DNA of 60,000 bases from Polytrichum commune (taxonomy: Eukaryota; Streptophyta; Polytrichopsida; Polytrichales; Polytrichaceae), in NCBI GenBank assembly GCA_950295325.1, contig OX485803.1, positions 19,594,001 through 19,654,000 on the forward strand. Reading direction: 5' to 3'. How positions within the stretch are numbered: position 1 is the stretch's first letter; each line of letters opens with the position of its first letter. Positions 46,387 to 58,329 of this stretch are shown here, one piece after another. Made by a program: the position numbers and the translations under genes. Under the pieces are notes generated by a model. It was not told the origin of the DNA. It worked only from the letters and a program-made list of their open reading frames with translations, and did no database searches.

Positions 46387-46911
46387 TAGACAATTTGGGG
46401 TAGGGCTACACTAAATATTGTATTTAATGTTGTAAGGTATTTTATGTCACTATGGTGTCCTTTTTATCGACACTTCTTATGAACAAGCTTACAAGTATTG
46501 TCATCCAACTTACTTATATCAAAACAAAGTTTGATATATTTTGCACGCAATAATTTTGTATGAAATTTTGTAATGAATGATTGAAATTTGGATGAAAAAA
46601 CACTTCAGTAAGTCACGATACTTACAACATTGTAAATTTATAATGCCAAGCTGTTTTCACAAGGAATGACAAATAACATTAGGTTTAGGTTTAGTGTAAG
46701 TGACTGCACCCTAGTCCAACACCTCTTAGAACTGCGAAGGGCTTGGAGGAATTGTAAAATGGATCAGCCAACAGCTTGAGAGAGCTCCAATTGGCAACAA
46801 GGAAGCCACACTGGCCAAGGCGATTTTTGTGCACTTATGCTTTAATAATCTCCTATTTTGGGTATGTTACAGAGTAGGGTATATCTACACTAGCCCCCGC
46901 GTCTAGACTGA
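46387..46911. other. Intergenic, family D trace only
   Basis: CTACACTAAATATTGTATTT near 46405 is a lone family D end. No gene recognised. Confidence 0.4.
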
Positions 46912-47412
46912 GGGCCACTTCACACATGAGCCAAGAGCCGTGACCATGAAATTGTGAGAGCCCAAAAGAAAGTGTCCAAAGGCCGACCAACACACCTTCA
47001 CAATCATGTAGTGTGGTCGTGGATCCTCAAGTGTAGTGTGAAGTCATATGTGACCGGTCCCTCGATTAAATGCCATTTCAATGAATTTTTATTTATGCGG
47101 GTTCTCACACGTGATATAATAGAATAAATCAACGGTTGTGAGCATTCGGAGTGCCATGGTCTCTCGGTTTTGTGTTAGGCCTACCTCCAAGAGGTGGTTT
47201 TTGAAAATAGTCCAAGTGACCATGAAGCATGATTCATTCAATGCCATGTAGGAATCCATGTAGGCTTTACATCCATCTTGCATACACATACTCAGTTGGT
47301 CCCTCAAGCCTAGTTTGAAGCGAACTTGGACCAGCTCCGCCTTTTCCACCAACGAGAGTGCTTGAAGTGTAATGGTCATAGGATCTTAGTCTCATGTGTG
47401 TGAAGGTGGCCC
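46912..47412 (-). mobile_element. Tourist-like MITE family B, inverted copy
   Basis: Starts GGGCCACTTCACACATGAGC and ends GTGTGTGAAGGTGGCCC, with TGA and TAA as outer trinucleotides. The frame inside (47089-47379, - strand) is shared with the other family B copies and is not a gene. Confidence 0.78.
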
Positions 47413-47858
47413 TAAGGACTCCTTGGAGAGGAGTTATCGTATATGAGCGTACCTCTCATCCATCCAACATAAAAACTTGACCCCCTATAACTTTGTTGCC
47501 GATTCACCTCAAATGTTCTCATGTCCAGTCCCAATACCATGTAAAAATCAAATTTCTACCCTATATTCAAAGAATCCTCCAACTTAATGCCCAAGTCATG
47601 AATCATAGTCCCGGTTTGGTTTCCTAACACCCACTGAGGGGGCTAAAGTAAAATTGATCCCCTATAGATCATTGGTTGTGAATCCAACCCGGTTCAACTT
47701 TACTATGCTAAAGTGGGGTTTATTTAGTTTCAAATAGCAACATCCGGCAGGTTCTACAATAGAAATTAATGTTTTCACCCTCCCCTCCCCAGGTTCGCCC
47801 TTCCTCTCAATAGGTGTTGTGAGCATTCACCACCGTGGACCCCTCCCTGCATGAGTTG

Positions 47859-47941
47859 GGGCGAACCAACCCGTACACTAGTTCCCTGGAGATAAAGGTT
47901 TAGGCATCCAACAAAGAACAAGTGTATGGGTTGGTTCACCC
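47859..47941. mobile_element. 83-bp mini inverted-repeat element, single copy
   Basis: GGGCGAACCAACCCGTACAC at one end is mirrored by the reverse complement at the other (GTGTATGGGTTGGTTCACCC), with about 30 bp between. Two further copies sit head to head at 58330-58541. Confidence 0.7.
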
Positions 47942-49117
47942 AAATCCCCCTGCACGCATGCCCAAGTTTTATGTGTATCATATAAGCTTAAGTTACCTTC
48001 AATAGACCCGTCACGCACTCACATTTTCACATTTCGCATTTTCATCGCTGCTATCTCAAACCCGGATTGGGGTCAATGAGTTCTTTTGGGAGGTATGTTT
48101 TATTTCTATCAATGAAAAACACTTTTTGATTCCAAAGACAAATTATAAAAAAACTATAAATAACAAAGCAATTCATCTCACACTATACCAATGTATGTGA
48201 TGTTGAAATTTTGAATGGGGCATTTGTACATGCTTATTAACTCCACCATTAAGTAGATTCTAGAAAGCTCCTCGTCACTCGGCAACTTGAATTTATTAAC
48301 ACAATTTTTTCTTGGGTTCCTAGTTTCTCTGTACATTTTTCACTTAAACCTTATACAATAGGAGGAAAAGCCCGACACAGATACTAGAGGCTCTTCTTGC
48401 AGACGCTTAAGTAGAATTGTTGCATATGAGTGTAGGTACCCTTTATCCATCCAATGTAAAATATAAATGAAACAAAACATGCTCCTTGTAGATTTGTGGT
48501 TAATTCATTTCTAATAGGTTGCACCAAAAAGCTCAAGATCTTTGGCCATAGCATTATTCAACTACCTTGACTTCAGATTCAGTATGAAGCGATGGGCTTT
48601 TGGCATCCATAGTCTTTTATTCTCGGATCCAAATTAAACTTCCCCATGTCCCCCAAAAGAAAGTTATTGATCTTCAATAATTCTTCTAGATGAGAGTTGC
48701 GCTCGTATACCTTCAGTACACTATACATATGATGTAATGCAACTAACATTAATGTAGACGATCTTGTAATCACTTGGGTGGCAACTAGAGAAGGTGGCAT
48801 GGGACACTTGTTGCTACATGAGACAAGCCACGAAGGTTAGTTTAATTTGCATGCCACGCCAATTTTAACACCACACTAGAGTTGAATGTAAAGTCATCAA
48901 AAGTGGGGACTAAATCCTTGCTTTTGAAGGAGTCCCCCATATTTGCCACCTCCCACAACCATGCTAGTGACCTAAAACAAAACTATGGATGAAATCCTTT
49001 TTGTGAGTCTATTCCAAGGGTACAAGACTTTGAGAAAATTTTGAGTTGATTCCTTCAATTTGATTATATTTGGTGAGTACATAAGTGATTCGAAGGAGCA
49101 AAGAGTGCCTATATAAG
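47942..49117. other. Intergenic, no gene recognised
   Basis: Ordinary AT-rich sequence. The - strand frame at 48579-48800 shows no motif. Confidence 0.4.
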
Positions 49118-49485
49118 GTATGTGGGTGTTACTTGGTTTGTTTTTCATGTTCTCCAACTTCTACTGATCATGTTTACGCAACAAAACTTGCGTTGCATTA
49201 GCAAATCTATCATGAAATACATTCAAAACCGGACCTCCCCTTATTTAGATGTGATTATCAGAAGCACAAGTTTGTTGATTTATTAACTGAATACATAGGT
49301 CCGCCCAATTGTGCTCACTGTTGAGTGTGGAATAGTTATTAATATTTGAAGACATAGTCCAATCTCTTTTAGACATGTGTTTTTACGGTGTTTGCTCCTT
49401 GATCCTCACTGAACCACATACCAATCAAATCTAGGAACCTAGTTAAGAAAACAAGCCACTTGAGACCCATCTACCTTAAGACATA
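49118..49485 (+). repeat. Family F, full-length copy
   Basis: Starts GGTATGTGGGTGTTACTTGG and ends CACTTGAGACCCATCTACC, then TTAAG. The ends are imperfect inverted repeats (GGTANNTGGGT). Internal blocks match 23008-23370 and, reversed, 44653-45029. Confidence 0.68.
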
Positions 49486-49833
49486 TGCATACATGTGGCA
49501 AAGAAGGAAGGAATATCCTTAGTTGAAACTTCAATCACATGTAGGATTTTCAAATAATCACGTTCCATAAAAGACACCAAGGATCATAAATGTCAAATGT
49601 CGGCCTATCGGTTAATAGGATGACACTTGTCACCATGTTATTTATTCCATCTGAAGTTGATTTATGTATTCTATTTGCATGTATTCTAAGATGAAACATG
49701 TCAACTCTTAAAACTCAAAGAAGCAATCTAAAGACTCTTTGCTTACAATCAACATGGGAGAATCCATTCCATTCCACCCCTTTCTTTATGGTTAGATCTA
49801 ATGATCAAGGTGTATGGTGTAGTTTTATTATTA

Positions 49834-49868
<35 letters not shown>

Positions 49869-50436
49869 CTATAGTTCCAAGGCCTTCAAAAGATTTTATT
49901 TTCCAACACCTACCATGAAGGATGTGGTGCAAAAAAATGCCCTATGAATTTATCAGTGATTTGTACTGAAGCAACATACATATACTATTTGGGATCTCAT
50001 ATCCCCAATTTGGTGTTGAATTGTTTCAACATAGAAATCACCATGCTCTACATAGGAATCGACATTTTCACCTTCCCCAATGGTAGATGTTGTGAACATG
50101 TACCCACCCTCACATGATGTAGACTGTAGACCATAGCACTTCCTTACATTGATATGTGCAATTAAGTTACCCCACGCGAGTCTTTCAACATTCCCTAATA
50201 TTTTGAATAATATATTACCACCATAACAAATATATCTAAATTTTTCCCTACAGTGGTTGCTACATGGATGTCTAAAGAAAGTTATAATATTTTGTGATTT
50301 GATTTTGATCCAAGGTAATTTGCATGAGTAAAGAGAGCAACCTAATTGCACATTACACTATATGTAGAGGGAGTGAGGTGGGTCTCGGGTTCGCGGTGGA
50401 CCAAATCAATGTGGGCACCCACGAGCTACTTACTTC
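49486..50436. other. Intergenic with (ATTG)n microsatellite
   Basis: A TTGA/ATTG tetranucleotide run lies at about 49832-49868. The - strand frame 49953-50351 has no recognisable family. Confidence 0.45.
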
Positions 50437-50817
50437 ATGCCGGTTTAGACTACAACGAGGAAGTGCACCGGTTGGTCAAGAATTTCAACCACCAAGATCG
50501 TTTTCTTTTATTTATTTTTTAAATGCCTCAAGTTGGAGTATTCCAAAGACCAAGGTCTGGTTTCTTGTACGAGGCTCCAAGGTTGCCCAAGAAACCCGAC
50601 CTCCAAAGAACTCCCTCACCAAGAAGTGTTGTCACATTGACAATCATGTCATTGTTTTCGTCCATGCTTGGAATTCTCAATCAGAGAAGTCTGGACCAGA
50701 ACATAAACCCTGGTCGGTGAAGAACCCATTTCGTAGCCAAAACCACATTGCTCCATTCACCTAAAATTCTTGACCGTGCACTTAATCACCATCACCGTAG
50801 TCTATAAAGTGGGCCTT
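50437..50817. mobile_element. Family C MITE, degenerate copy
   Basis: Left CCGGTTTAGACTACAACGAG and right CACCGTAGTCTATAAAGTGG pair imperfectly, and the interior follows the 23997-24397 copy (AAGTGCACCGG, AATTCTTGACC). The terminal GGG is lost on the left. The long frame across it is not a gene. Confidence 0.65.
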
Positions 50818-51329
50818 TCATACACTTGTTATCCTCACGGGAGGCCAAGAAGCCAAGGCATGTGCCCGCCCCATACCGGCACTTTACCATCATAGCACAA
50901 TCCGAACAGCCAATGTAAAAGAGGCCCCCATTGCTAGGTAGACCTCCATGTGTCTTAAGAGTGCCAATAATAAGGCCACTGGACAATGAGCTTTATTAGA
51001 GTGCCGGCCGATGTGGCCACGGCACTTGGCAAGCTATGGTGCACTTGGATGGCATTGCTCATTAATAATAAGGTCAAGGGTGCTACATCCACTAGAAGAA
51101 CACTTGTCCCATTACAAGCGTCCGTTGAGACTTGGTTGTGGCGATTCATGGCGAGAAAATGTGTAAATGTGTTCTTTTGGTTGTCAACATGAGGTTATTG
51201 GCTACAGTTTTTGGACGATGGGAAACCAAAATCCTCCAATTTACAACCAATATGATTTACATATGCATTTTTTGATCATGAGATGCAATGGCCCAAGTTG
51301 CAAGAGACGATTGCAATGAGCGAGTTTTC
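50818..51329. other. Intergenic, no gene recognised
   Basis: Overlapping frames on both strands at 50955-51192, with no motif. Confidence 0.4.
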
Positions 51330-52340
51330 TTCTAGTTATCCAACACCCCATCCAAAGGCACCACCTGTGCATGCCTCCTAATCCCATATTAAGAACACAC
51401 CTTAACATGTTTGAATGTATCTACTAGAAAGCAAGGGTGGATTTGGGTGGAAAGCAAGGTGGTGTCAGGAGAATGCGGGGTTGGTGTTGGACAAGAGTGA
51501 GATTGAGTTTGAGCAAGTATTAGAATTAGCTAGGGGGGGGGGGGCTTACTTAGAGTAGAGGTGCTCATGACTGATCACCTAAGAGATTTTGCGCCAAATT
51601 TTAAGAAGTATAAGGTGGTGCAATTTTTCCTGATGTAGGAAGATAGAAATCAAGAGGATTGAAAAATAAAATTAAGTAATTTTCTTCCTTGAATTGAAAT
51701 TACTATGAATATTTGAAGCCATAAGTTGGCCCAAACATATTACCAATGTCTAGAGTTAGCCATAATTGCTCGTTTTAACCTCTCGTTCCTTCTCACTTTA
51801 ACACTCAAAATTAGGACATGTGTCATGGCATTTTTGGTTTAGGCATGATCAAAATCTAGTCCCAACTTAATTGGAATTTTGGTACGATATAGATTGTTGA
51901 TGGGGTCTTGATTAGGAAAAGGCGCCTCTATTATATATGTATTTATTTAGATCCCGCATGCAAAAGGTTAGAGGGCAAAAATGAGGACGATCTTAAGAGA
52001 AAGTGGGGTTTGGTTTTGGGTGAAGAACATGAGCAATCTTGGGCAAATGTCGGAATAGTTTTGGGAGTTGTTTGTAGTGGGAAAAGTGGAGGTCTAAGAA
52101 CGGATTTAGGAAGGTAAAGGTGGGTGACTTCAAAAAAAAAAATGAAGTATATGCATATGATGTGCAATTTCTTCAAAAATTTGATTTTTTTTTTGGTTTT
52201 TGGTTTTTGGTTTTTGGTTTCTAGTATGTCTAAGCCAATTTGCTAAGCCAATCATTCATACCACTAATCCAAATGGACTACTAAAAATAGGCTAAATCAC
52301 TTAAAGTGTTGGTTTAAGCACATTCTCCCTCGATGCAAGC
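51330..52340 (+). repeat. Interspersed repeat family G, longest copy
   Basis: Matches 2950-3600 at both ends (AACACCCCATCCAAAGGCACC at the left, AAATCACTTAAAGTGTTGGT at the right). It carries an extra middle part of about 400 bp, pieces of which occur at 44345-44650 and 55545-55905. A 12-G run lies at 51533-51544. No transposase or polymerase motif seen. Confidence 0.55.
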
Positions 52341-53796
52341 CTAGACACCCTCAATTTTGAAATATATGAACATTTGTACTTCTATGGCCGCAGTGGCCAA
52401 TCATGGTATATGATATAACCTTGAAGGTTAATATCTACACTGATATGTGCAATTAGATTTCCTTCGTGAATAAGTTTCCTTCTTTACTCATGCAAATCAT
52501 CTTGGATAAAAATCGAATCACAAAACTTGTAACTTTGCTTATTAATATGCATAGGAATCAAAATATAAAACAATTGTTGCACTTTGTTACTAGGTAGTAA
52601 ATCCTCAAAATAGTGTGGAATGTCGATATACTAGTGTGGGGTACCCTAATTGCACATATTAGTGTACGTAGTAACATGTCTATGTGAATGGGATTTTAAA
52701 TGGAGATTTTGAGTTGTGCACTTACTTCTCCTATGATTCTAAACACAAAATGAATATGAAATGATTGATACATCCAAATTGAGGCAGTAGCCATTTTCCT
52801 CATACATTGTGGAGGTTAAATTGATGTTTTAACCATTATCAAAATGAAGATTGAGTCTCAGTCTTTCTTCTTGAATGATCATATAATTTCTCTTTCCCTC
52901 CAACACCACATTGATGTTGATTATTGAACCTATAGTGGTTGATAAATTATGAGCATGTAGACCAGTCTTTACAGAACACATATTTGTTGTGTGTTTTACA
53001 TCCACAACTAACCAAACCACTCAAAGCCAAGTATTGATGAAGATTAGTAACCAAATTAGGCCCATTTTTCCTTAGTCAACATGTTGTGCTCTAGGTTACA
53101 ATTGTCGAATATGTAAGACTCGAGGGGGGTTTTGATGCCTTTGCAAAATTGAATGTTCGGCCACTTTGCATTGATATGTGGAATTACTACATACCAATGT
53201 ACATGTCATTCATCAAACAAAATTCTAACTGATTCAATTCCCAAAGTTACTTTTAAAGACCTAAAAGAAGTGCAATTGAGATGGATTACCCATTAATTTA
53301 CACGACACAAATTTTTGGTTTGGATGGATGAGAGGGTTGACAACTGATATTTAGGTAATTTTAGACTTTTGATGAGTTTGAAAATAAGCAAGCAATTTTT
53401 GAAAATGTGACCTCTCGTCTTTTAAGTGTTGTTATTTGTACTTTTCATTCTGCCATTATGTAGGTGATATTCTATTAAGTGACTGTGGACATGATGTGTG
53501 CAAACATCAGGCTTTGAAATGAAGACATTAAAATGGACGTGCCATGACAATTTAGTCCATGATTGACCAAAAAGTACGAAATTATCTTAAATACTAGCAA
53601 TTAATGTTCCTCGTTTGTTCGTACACAATAAATCCGCATGGAGCCCTTAAATAAGGCCAAACTTTGTCATGTCAAAGAGTCTAGCGGCCTTTGCTGCAAG
53701 GAGTTGAAATTGACCAACATGTGGGTGGGATTATCCAAACATGAACAAAAAGTTGAGATAAACTTGCAGGTTTGGACATGAATTCAAAATCCCCTA

Positions 53797-53798
<2 letters not shown>
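52341..53798. other. Intergenic, no gene recognised
   Basis: AT-rich, with no supportable coding, RNA or repeat feature. Confidence 0.4.

Positions 53799-53872
<74 letters not shown>
53799..53872. repeat. (TAA)n microsatellite, about 24 units
   Basis: An uninterrupted TAA repeat directly abutting the T-rich tail of a SINE fragment (seen as its complement), which suggests the repeat grew from the SINE tail. The - strand poly-Tyr frame is an artefact. Confidence 0.97.
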
Positions 53873-53940
53873 TACAATGTTGGGCAATCCGACGTAAATT
53901 TGAGCTCATTGGCCCTACCCTACTCAAGGATCCCCTTGGT
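53873..53940 (-). mobile_element. SINE 3' fragment
   Basis: On the - strand: ATCCTTGAGTAGGGTAGGGC, GAGCTCAAATTTACGTCGG and ATTGCCCAACATTG, the last part of the SINE body. The head is missing. Confidence 0.6.
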
Positions 53941-53941
53941 C

Positions 53942-54095
53942 GAGTTTGAGTTTGAAAAATCACCAGTTCAAGTCCAAAACTTTACGCAAATCTATGATCA
54001 CTTTAGAGGAATCCATAAAATATACTCAAATCACTAGTTGGACTTGGGAACACTTGATTCTTGACCGTTGTTGCCTAAAATCTCCCCCAACATTG
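53942..54095 (+). mobile_element. hAT MITE fragment
   Basis: Contains GAGTTTGAAAAATCACC, TTTAGAGGAATC, TAGTTGGACTTGGGAACACTT and AAAATCTCCCCCAACATTG, the order of the hAT MITE, with internal deletions. It starts immediately after the SINE fragment. Confidence 0.6.
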
Positions 54096-55111
54096 CACCC
54101 TTGCAAATAGGACTAATAAAGTAGCTCAACCTAACATCACCACCAACCTACGATCATTCAAACGAAAGTATCACTAATTCATGAAATTAAGCTCTCATAA
54201 ATCAAAGACACTTGAAGGTCTACCCCCCCCCCCCCCAAACCTAACTTTAAGGCTAAGTCCCAAAAAAGAATTTGTTTGTAAGAACAATCAAGTACTTCAA
54301 TCGAAGAAGGTGTAAATGTCCAAGATGAGACTTTAAATTTAAAATGGGTAGATGTTACTAGAAATATGTAAGTTGGAGTGGGTAATTTTTTCACATCTAT
54401 GTAGCTACTGAAGTTGTCTATTACTTTCAGAAACTTGTTCACAAAAAAATCATCACCGGACATCATGAATCCTTTGGGAAGTATTCATATTTAAAAACAT
54501 AGTTTGACAATTCTACCACTCAAAGAACATGTAATACGACATCCCATCACTCTATAGTATATATATGATTCTAACCATTCCTCTCAAGTCTATTATCAAA
54601 ACAATAAGAATTTTGTTTGTTTCTTAATTTAGTATGATATGATTGAGAATATTTTTACAATTTGATCCAATGATGATGCAATAATTTTCACGTTGATTTT
54701 CCACTCGCACTAATAGGACCATTTAGTGTTGCATCATGGGTGCACATGGATTCAACCCTGGCCCCTCACCAAGGACAAAGTGCCACCCATCCCCTAAACA
54801 CATGCAACTTCAACATGTCCACCATGCTCAACCCAAAATTTCTTATACAACAACATCAGCCGCAACCAAAACTCCATGCATATTGGATATTAAAACAACC
54901 TCAGCTTAAAGATACAAATAATATAGTTGTAGAACTCCCCTATCCACATGTAGGCAATATATCTAGGAGTAGACTTGAATGGGGTAAACACATTCAATGA
55001 ACTCATCCATCATCCATGAAAAAAATTGTTCACTTATTCATAAGAAGTGTCATCCAAAAAATTACCATAGTGACATTAAATACCATATGACATTCAATGT
55101 CATATGTAGTG
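54096..55111. other. Intergenic, no gene recognised
   Basis: A 14-C run lies at 54223-54236. An inverted copy of the GATGGATGAGTTCA repeat is near 54997. The frame at 54740-55000 has no motif. Confidence 0.4.
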
Positions 55112-55540
55112 TAGTTATAGATGAACTAGACGAGTTTGAGAAATAACCGGTTGAGGTTCGAGACTTCATGATGATTACTACATTAAATACGATATTTAGT
55201 GTCACTTATTATTTGGAGCTAGACAATGCTATATATTTTTACTATTGATGTAGTTTTATACTAAGTATAGTTGTTAATGTTCTATAATGTCCAAACAAGC
55301 AAATTAATATTTGTTGGTAGAATACGAGATATACAATAAATTGATATCTCACAATTGCATAATTCCAAATAGTAAGTGACACTAAATATCATATTTAGTG
55401 TAGTTACAAATGCGCCGGATGGGTTTTGAGAACTAAGCGGTTGAGGTTTGAGACTTCAGGAAGATTACTAGTTACAGATGAACCGGACTAGTTTGAGAAA
55501 TAACCGGTTGAAGTTCATGGTTTTAGAAAAATTACAGAGG
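55112..55540 (+). mobile_element. hAT MITE left-end triplication with nested family D MITE
   Basis: The left part of the hAT MITE (GTTACAGATGAACCGGAC, GTTTGAGAAATAACCGGTTG) occurs three times, near 55112, 55403 and 55467. Between the first two lies a family D element at about 55180-55405, with TTA on both outer sides (left TTACTACATTAAAT, right TTTAGTGTAGTTA). Confidence 0.65.
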
Positions 55541-55544
55541 AAAT

Positions 55545-55905
55545 TAAAAAATTAAAATTGAAGGCAATGCAAGATGAGTGGCAATTTTGCTTGGGTCTGC
55601 ATCTACATCCTAGAGAGAGGCCACTTTTGTTCCCAGGTGTAGATGCAAATCCATGAACAATTGGGCTTGCTCTTAGCCCATAACTGCTCATGTCTTTCAC
55701 CCAAACTAAACCCCACTTTCTCTCAAGATCATCCCCATTTTTGCCCTCACAACTTTTGCATGTGGGATTTAAATAAATACATATATAGTAGAGACGCCTA
55801 TTCATGATCAAGACCCCATCAACAATATGTAAGGTACTGGGAATTTCGATTAAGCTAGGACTGAATTTCGATCATGCCTGAACCAATAGTGGCCCTGGGT
55901 TTGGG
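55545..55905 (-). repeat. Family G fragment, inverted
   Basis: The reverse complement matches 51840-52075 (GATGGGGTCTTGATNA, CCNGCATGCAAAAG, GAGGGCAAAAATG, GAAAGTGGGGTTTNGTTTGGG). The similar frames in both copies (starting MIxxRRLYYICIYL) are degenerate and not supported as a gene. Confidence 0.55.
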
Positions 55906-56771
55906 ATGAGTCTCAGTTAGTGTCTTATTTGCTTCATAAGATGGCTTTACAAAGACGAGAGGGTGGGTTTAGAGGTTGCCATACCTTTCATTGCAGAGGC
56001 TGAGGTAAATTCCGAGGAGGGAGAGGAAGTATCATATGCTCTAGTGAGAGAGGAGCCATTGTTTGTGAGGGAGAGGGCAAAGGTTTGTGAGGGAGGAATT
56101 GGTGGTTGTAAAGGGGGGGGGGGGTGTTAAGTGCTTGTCCAAGTCAATCCTTCCATTGTACCTATATGGGTGGGGGAACGACAACTTGGGGAAGAGAATC
56201 ATGGTACAGTTTCCTTACATTGTATGTATCCTCGTGTGGATCAAATGAGGAGCTAGTGATAGTGTTGGAGGAAGGCTCTCATGTTGTTGGCTTAGGGTGA
56301 GTTTCCATGTAGGCCACTTGCCCACCAGATAGCTACACGTATCTTTCAAACCATGCTTACCTACTAACCTCCTCCTCCTGGTTACCAGGGATGGCATTCT
56401 AGACCATCATTGGTTCTCTTGAGTTGTCAACCGGTCTTGATCCTTTTGTGACCGGTACTTGTAGGATAAGGATTCTTTAGTTGGTGCATGGAAGTCTAGC
56501 AGCCCGTGTTTGCGGCCCTCCATATTCTAGCGACCACTAGAATGTGGTTGGATGGTGGCTTGTACATGCGAGCACCTCGGACCCATTATTATCTAGAATC
56601 TAGTGGGCGAGCGGCCTACACAGAAACTCACCCTTAGAAGTTCCTTTCATCTACTAGGGGTGTTTGAGAGAGCACATGGAGTTGTTACTAGTTGGATTGA
56701 AGATGGCGATATGGTGTACAACCACCATTGGTACTTGTGGGGCCCAATGCTACTGTTGTTTCCTAATAGGG
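55906..56771. other. Intergenic, no gene recognised
   Basis: A 12-G run lies at 56113-56124. No motif in any frame. Confidence 0.4.
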
Positions 56772-56981
56772 GTGTTGAGTAGTGCCCGGGAAATTTTTGG
56801 GCATAGTCGGTCAAGATCCTAACGATTCTAAATCCAACCAGTTACATGTTGACATCTTCCGGTTTTGCTTTCATTCATTCAAGGTATATTCTATATATTC
56901 CTCTAAAATGATCGGTAATTCTCCCGAAGTCTCCAACTTCAACCAGTTATTTCTCAAACTCAACCGGTCCATCTGTAACTA

Positions 56982-58079
56982 CAATCTAACCTCGTTAATA
57001 CGACACCCTCAATATTACGACACATTTTTGCACAACCAAATTTTTTAATTCAAAACTCCCTCTTTTATACGACTATGACACTCGATAATGCAACATTTAG
57101 AATCTCCATTTTGTCATATTAAAGAGGTAGTTAATGCTAGAATTCCTTTCATCTATGTTATGTACATCTAAAATACATCCATTTTCACTTGGGAACTACT
57201 TGGGAACTTCACTTGTCATTGGGAACTTAATGAGAATTAGGGTTACTAGTGTAGAATGGACATGGTTAGGGTTAGCATGGCCTCCTACCTAGTATATTGT
57301 CTTGTACTCATGGTGATATAGTATCACCAGTATCTTGTGCACTCTCTTGCATAAATTGTTGGAGGATGGCGCATGTATTAGCTGCAACATGGAATGTTGA
57401 TTTTGCCGTGGTTGATGAAAGGGAGAAGAATAGAATGCCAATTTTTTTTTTAAAAAATGAACTTGGTGCCCTGATTTCAAAGTTGCGATTGGGTGATGAT
57501 GAGATGTCAATCGAGACATACATTCAGATGGAAGGGGAAGATATTACTAAGCTAGAATTGAATATTGATGAGTTGGTGGATGCTGCTTTGGGAACCAATT
57601 CTACACAGGATTTTGATCTTAATGTTGATCTAGATTCAGTAGATATGGACGATGTTGCTCCACCTACAGTAAAACTTAGTGATGTTAAAAGTCATGCATC
57701 ATTGTTGGCTAGTTCTTTATTAGAGAGCTCTTTATATTTTGGTGTTAATAAAATTATTAGTTTTCAAAAGTTAGTAGGGAATTTAGATAAGACGACAGTT
57801 GCTAACTTGGGTAGGCAACACCCGAGATCTTTGGACTCTTATTTCAAGAGTTCTTGAGAATATTTGTACATGTTTGGAGTTATAAGTTATTATTTCATAC
57901 CATCTATATTGCTTAAACTTGTTATATATATATTTTAAGCTCGTATTACTTACGTTTTTATATTCCCTTAATATTACGACAACTTTACGCCATTTGTCAT
58001 ATTAATGAGACAACAACACCTCGAAAATACGAACTTTTTTTGTGTTTCCCAAACGTGTCATACTAAAGAGGGAGAACAG
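56982..58079 (+). mobile_element. pogo/Tigger-like (Tc1-mariner) element, internally deleted
   Basis: A 1098-bp element flanked by TA at 56980-56981 and 58080-58081. Its end CCTCGTTAATACGACACC pairs with the reversed right end CCCTCTTTAGTATGACACG (16 of 26 terminal bases match). Subterminal copies of TNATATTANGACA-like motifs lie on both sides. It carries the 3' part of a transposase gene but lacks room for the DNA-binding and complete DDE domains. Confidence 0.78.
57297..57857 (+). pseudogene. C-terminal remnant of a pogo/Tigger-type transposase
   Basis: The frame stays open to a TGA at 57857. The first ATG is at 57366, leaving 163 codons; homology seems to begin slightly earlier at INCWRMAHVL (from 57351), which resembles the TIxNCWRxAGI segment that follows the catalytic domain in pogo/Tigger and CENP-B-like proteins. 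An acidic part follows (DELVDAALG, DFDLNVDLDSVDMDDV), then a helical end (SHASLLASSLLESSLYFG) and HPRSLDSYFKSS. Catalytic Asp residues and the helix-turn-helix DNA-binding region are absent, so it cannot transpose by itself. Its position between pogo-like terminal repeats with TA duplication supports the call. Identification is by recall, not a search. Confidence 0.62.
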
Positions 58080-58329
58080 TAACTGGTTCTTCCTGGCCAT
58101 AGGTGTTGGGGTTGCTGTGATGTTGGAAGAGCAGTTGGCTACCTTGAGGGATCAGTCTCTCAAAAGCTTTAACTAGTTGATTAATGTGTCCTCGGGTTGC
58201 ATCTTGAGCAATATACATTAACTGTACGATGAATGCAACCCTTAAGGCCTCTGCCCACCTGACACTACAACATTGGTATTACCACCCAATAATATTATTA
58301 GTAAACACGCAACCCCACCTATCTGACTG

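Larger units (their letters stand above)
56780..58102 (-). mobile_element. hAT MITE split by a pogo-like insertion
   Basis: The outer parts (56780-56979 and 58082-58102) form one inverted hAT MITE. It starts TAGTGCCCGGGAAATTTTTG and ends GGTTCTTCCTGGCCATAG. Flanks are GTGTTGAG and GTGTTGGG, an 8-bp duplication with one change. The split point matches the GTAACTA motif found uninterrupted in the 59775-59989 copy. Confidence 0.82.

Noticed and set aside
50324-50764. 146-aa + strand frame
   Set aside because: It lies almost wholly within a degenerate family C MITE.
53681-53887. Poly-tyrosine open frame
   Set aside because: Produced entirely by the (TAA)n microsatellite read on the - strand.
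55515-55811. Frame sharing MIxxRRLYYICIYL with one at 51908-52117
   Set aside because: The similarity is due to repeat family G. Both frames are short and diverge after about 50 residues, with no known protein family.
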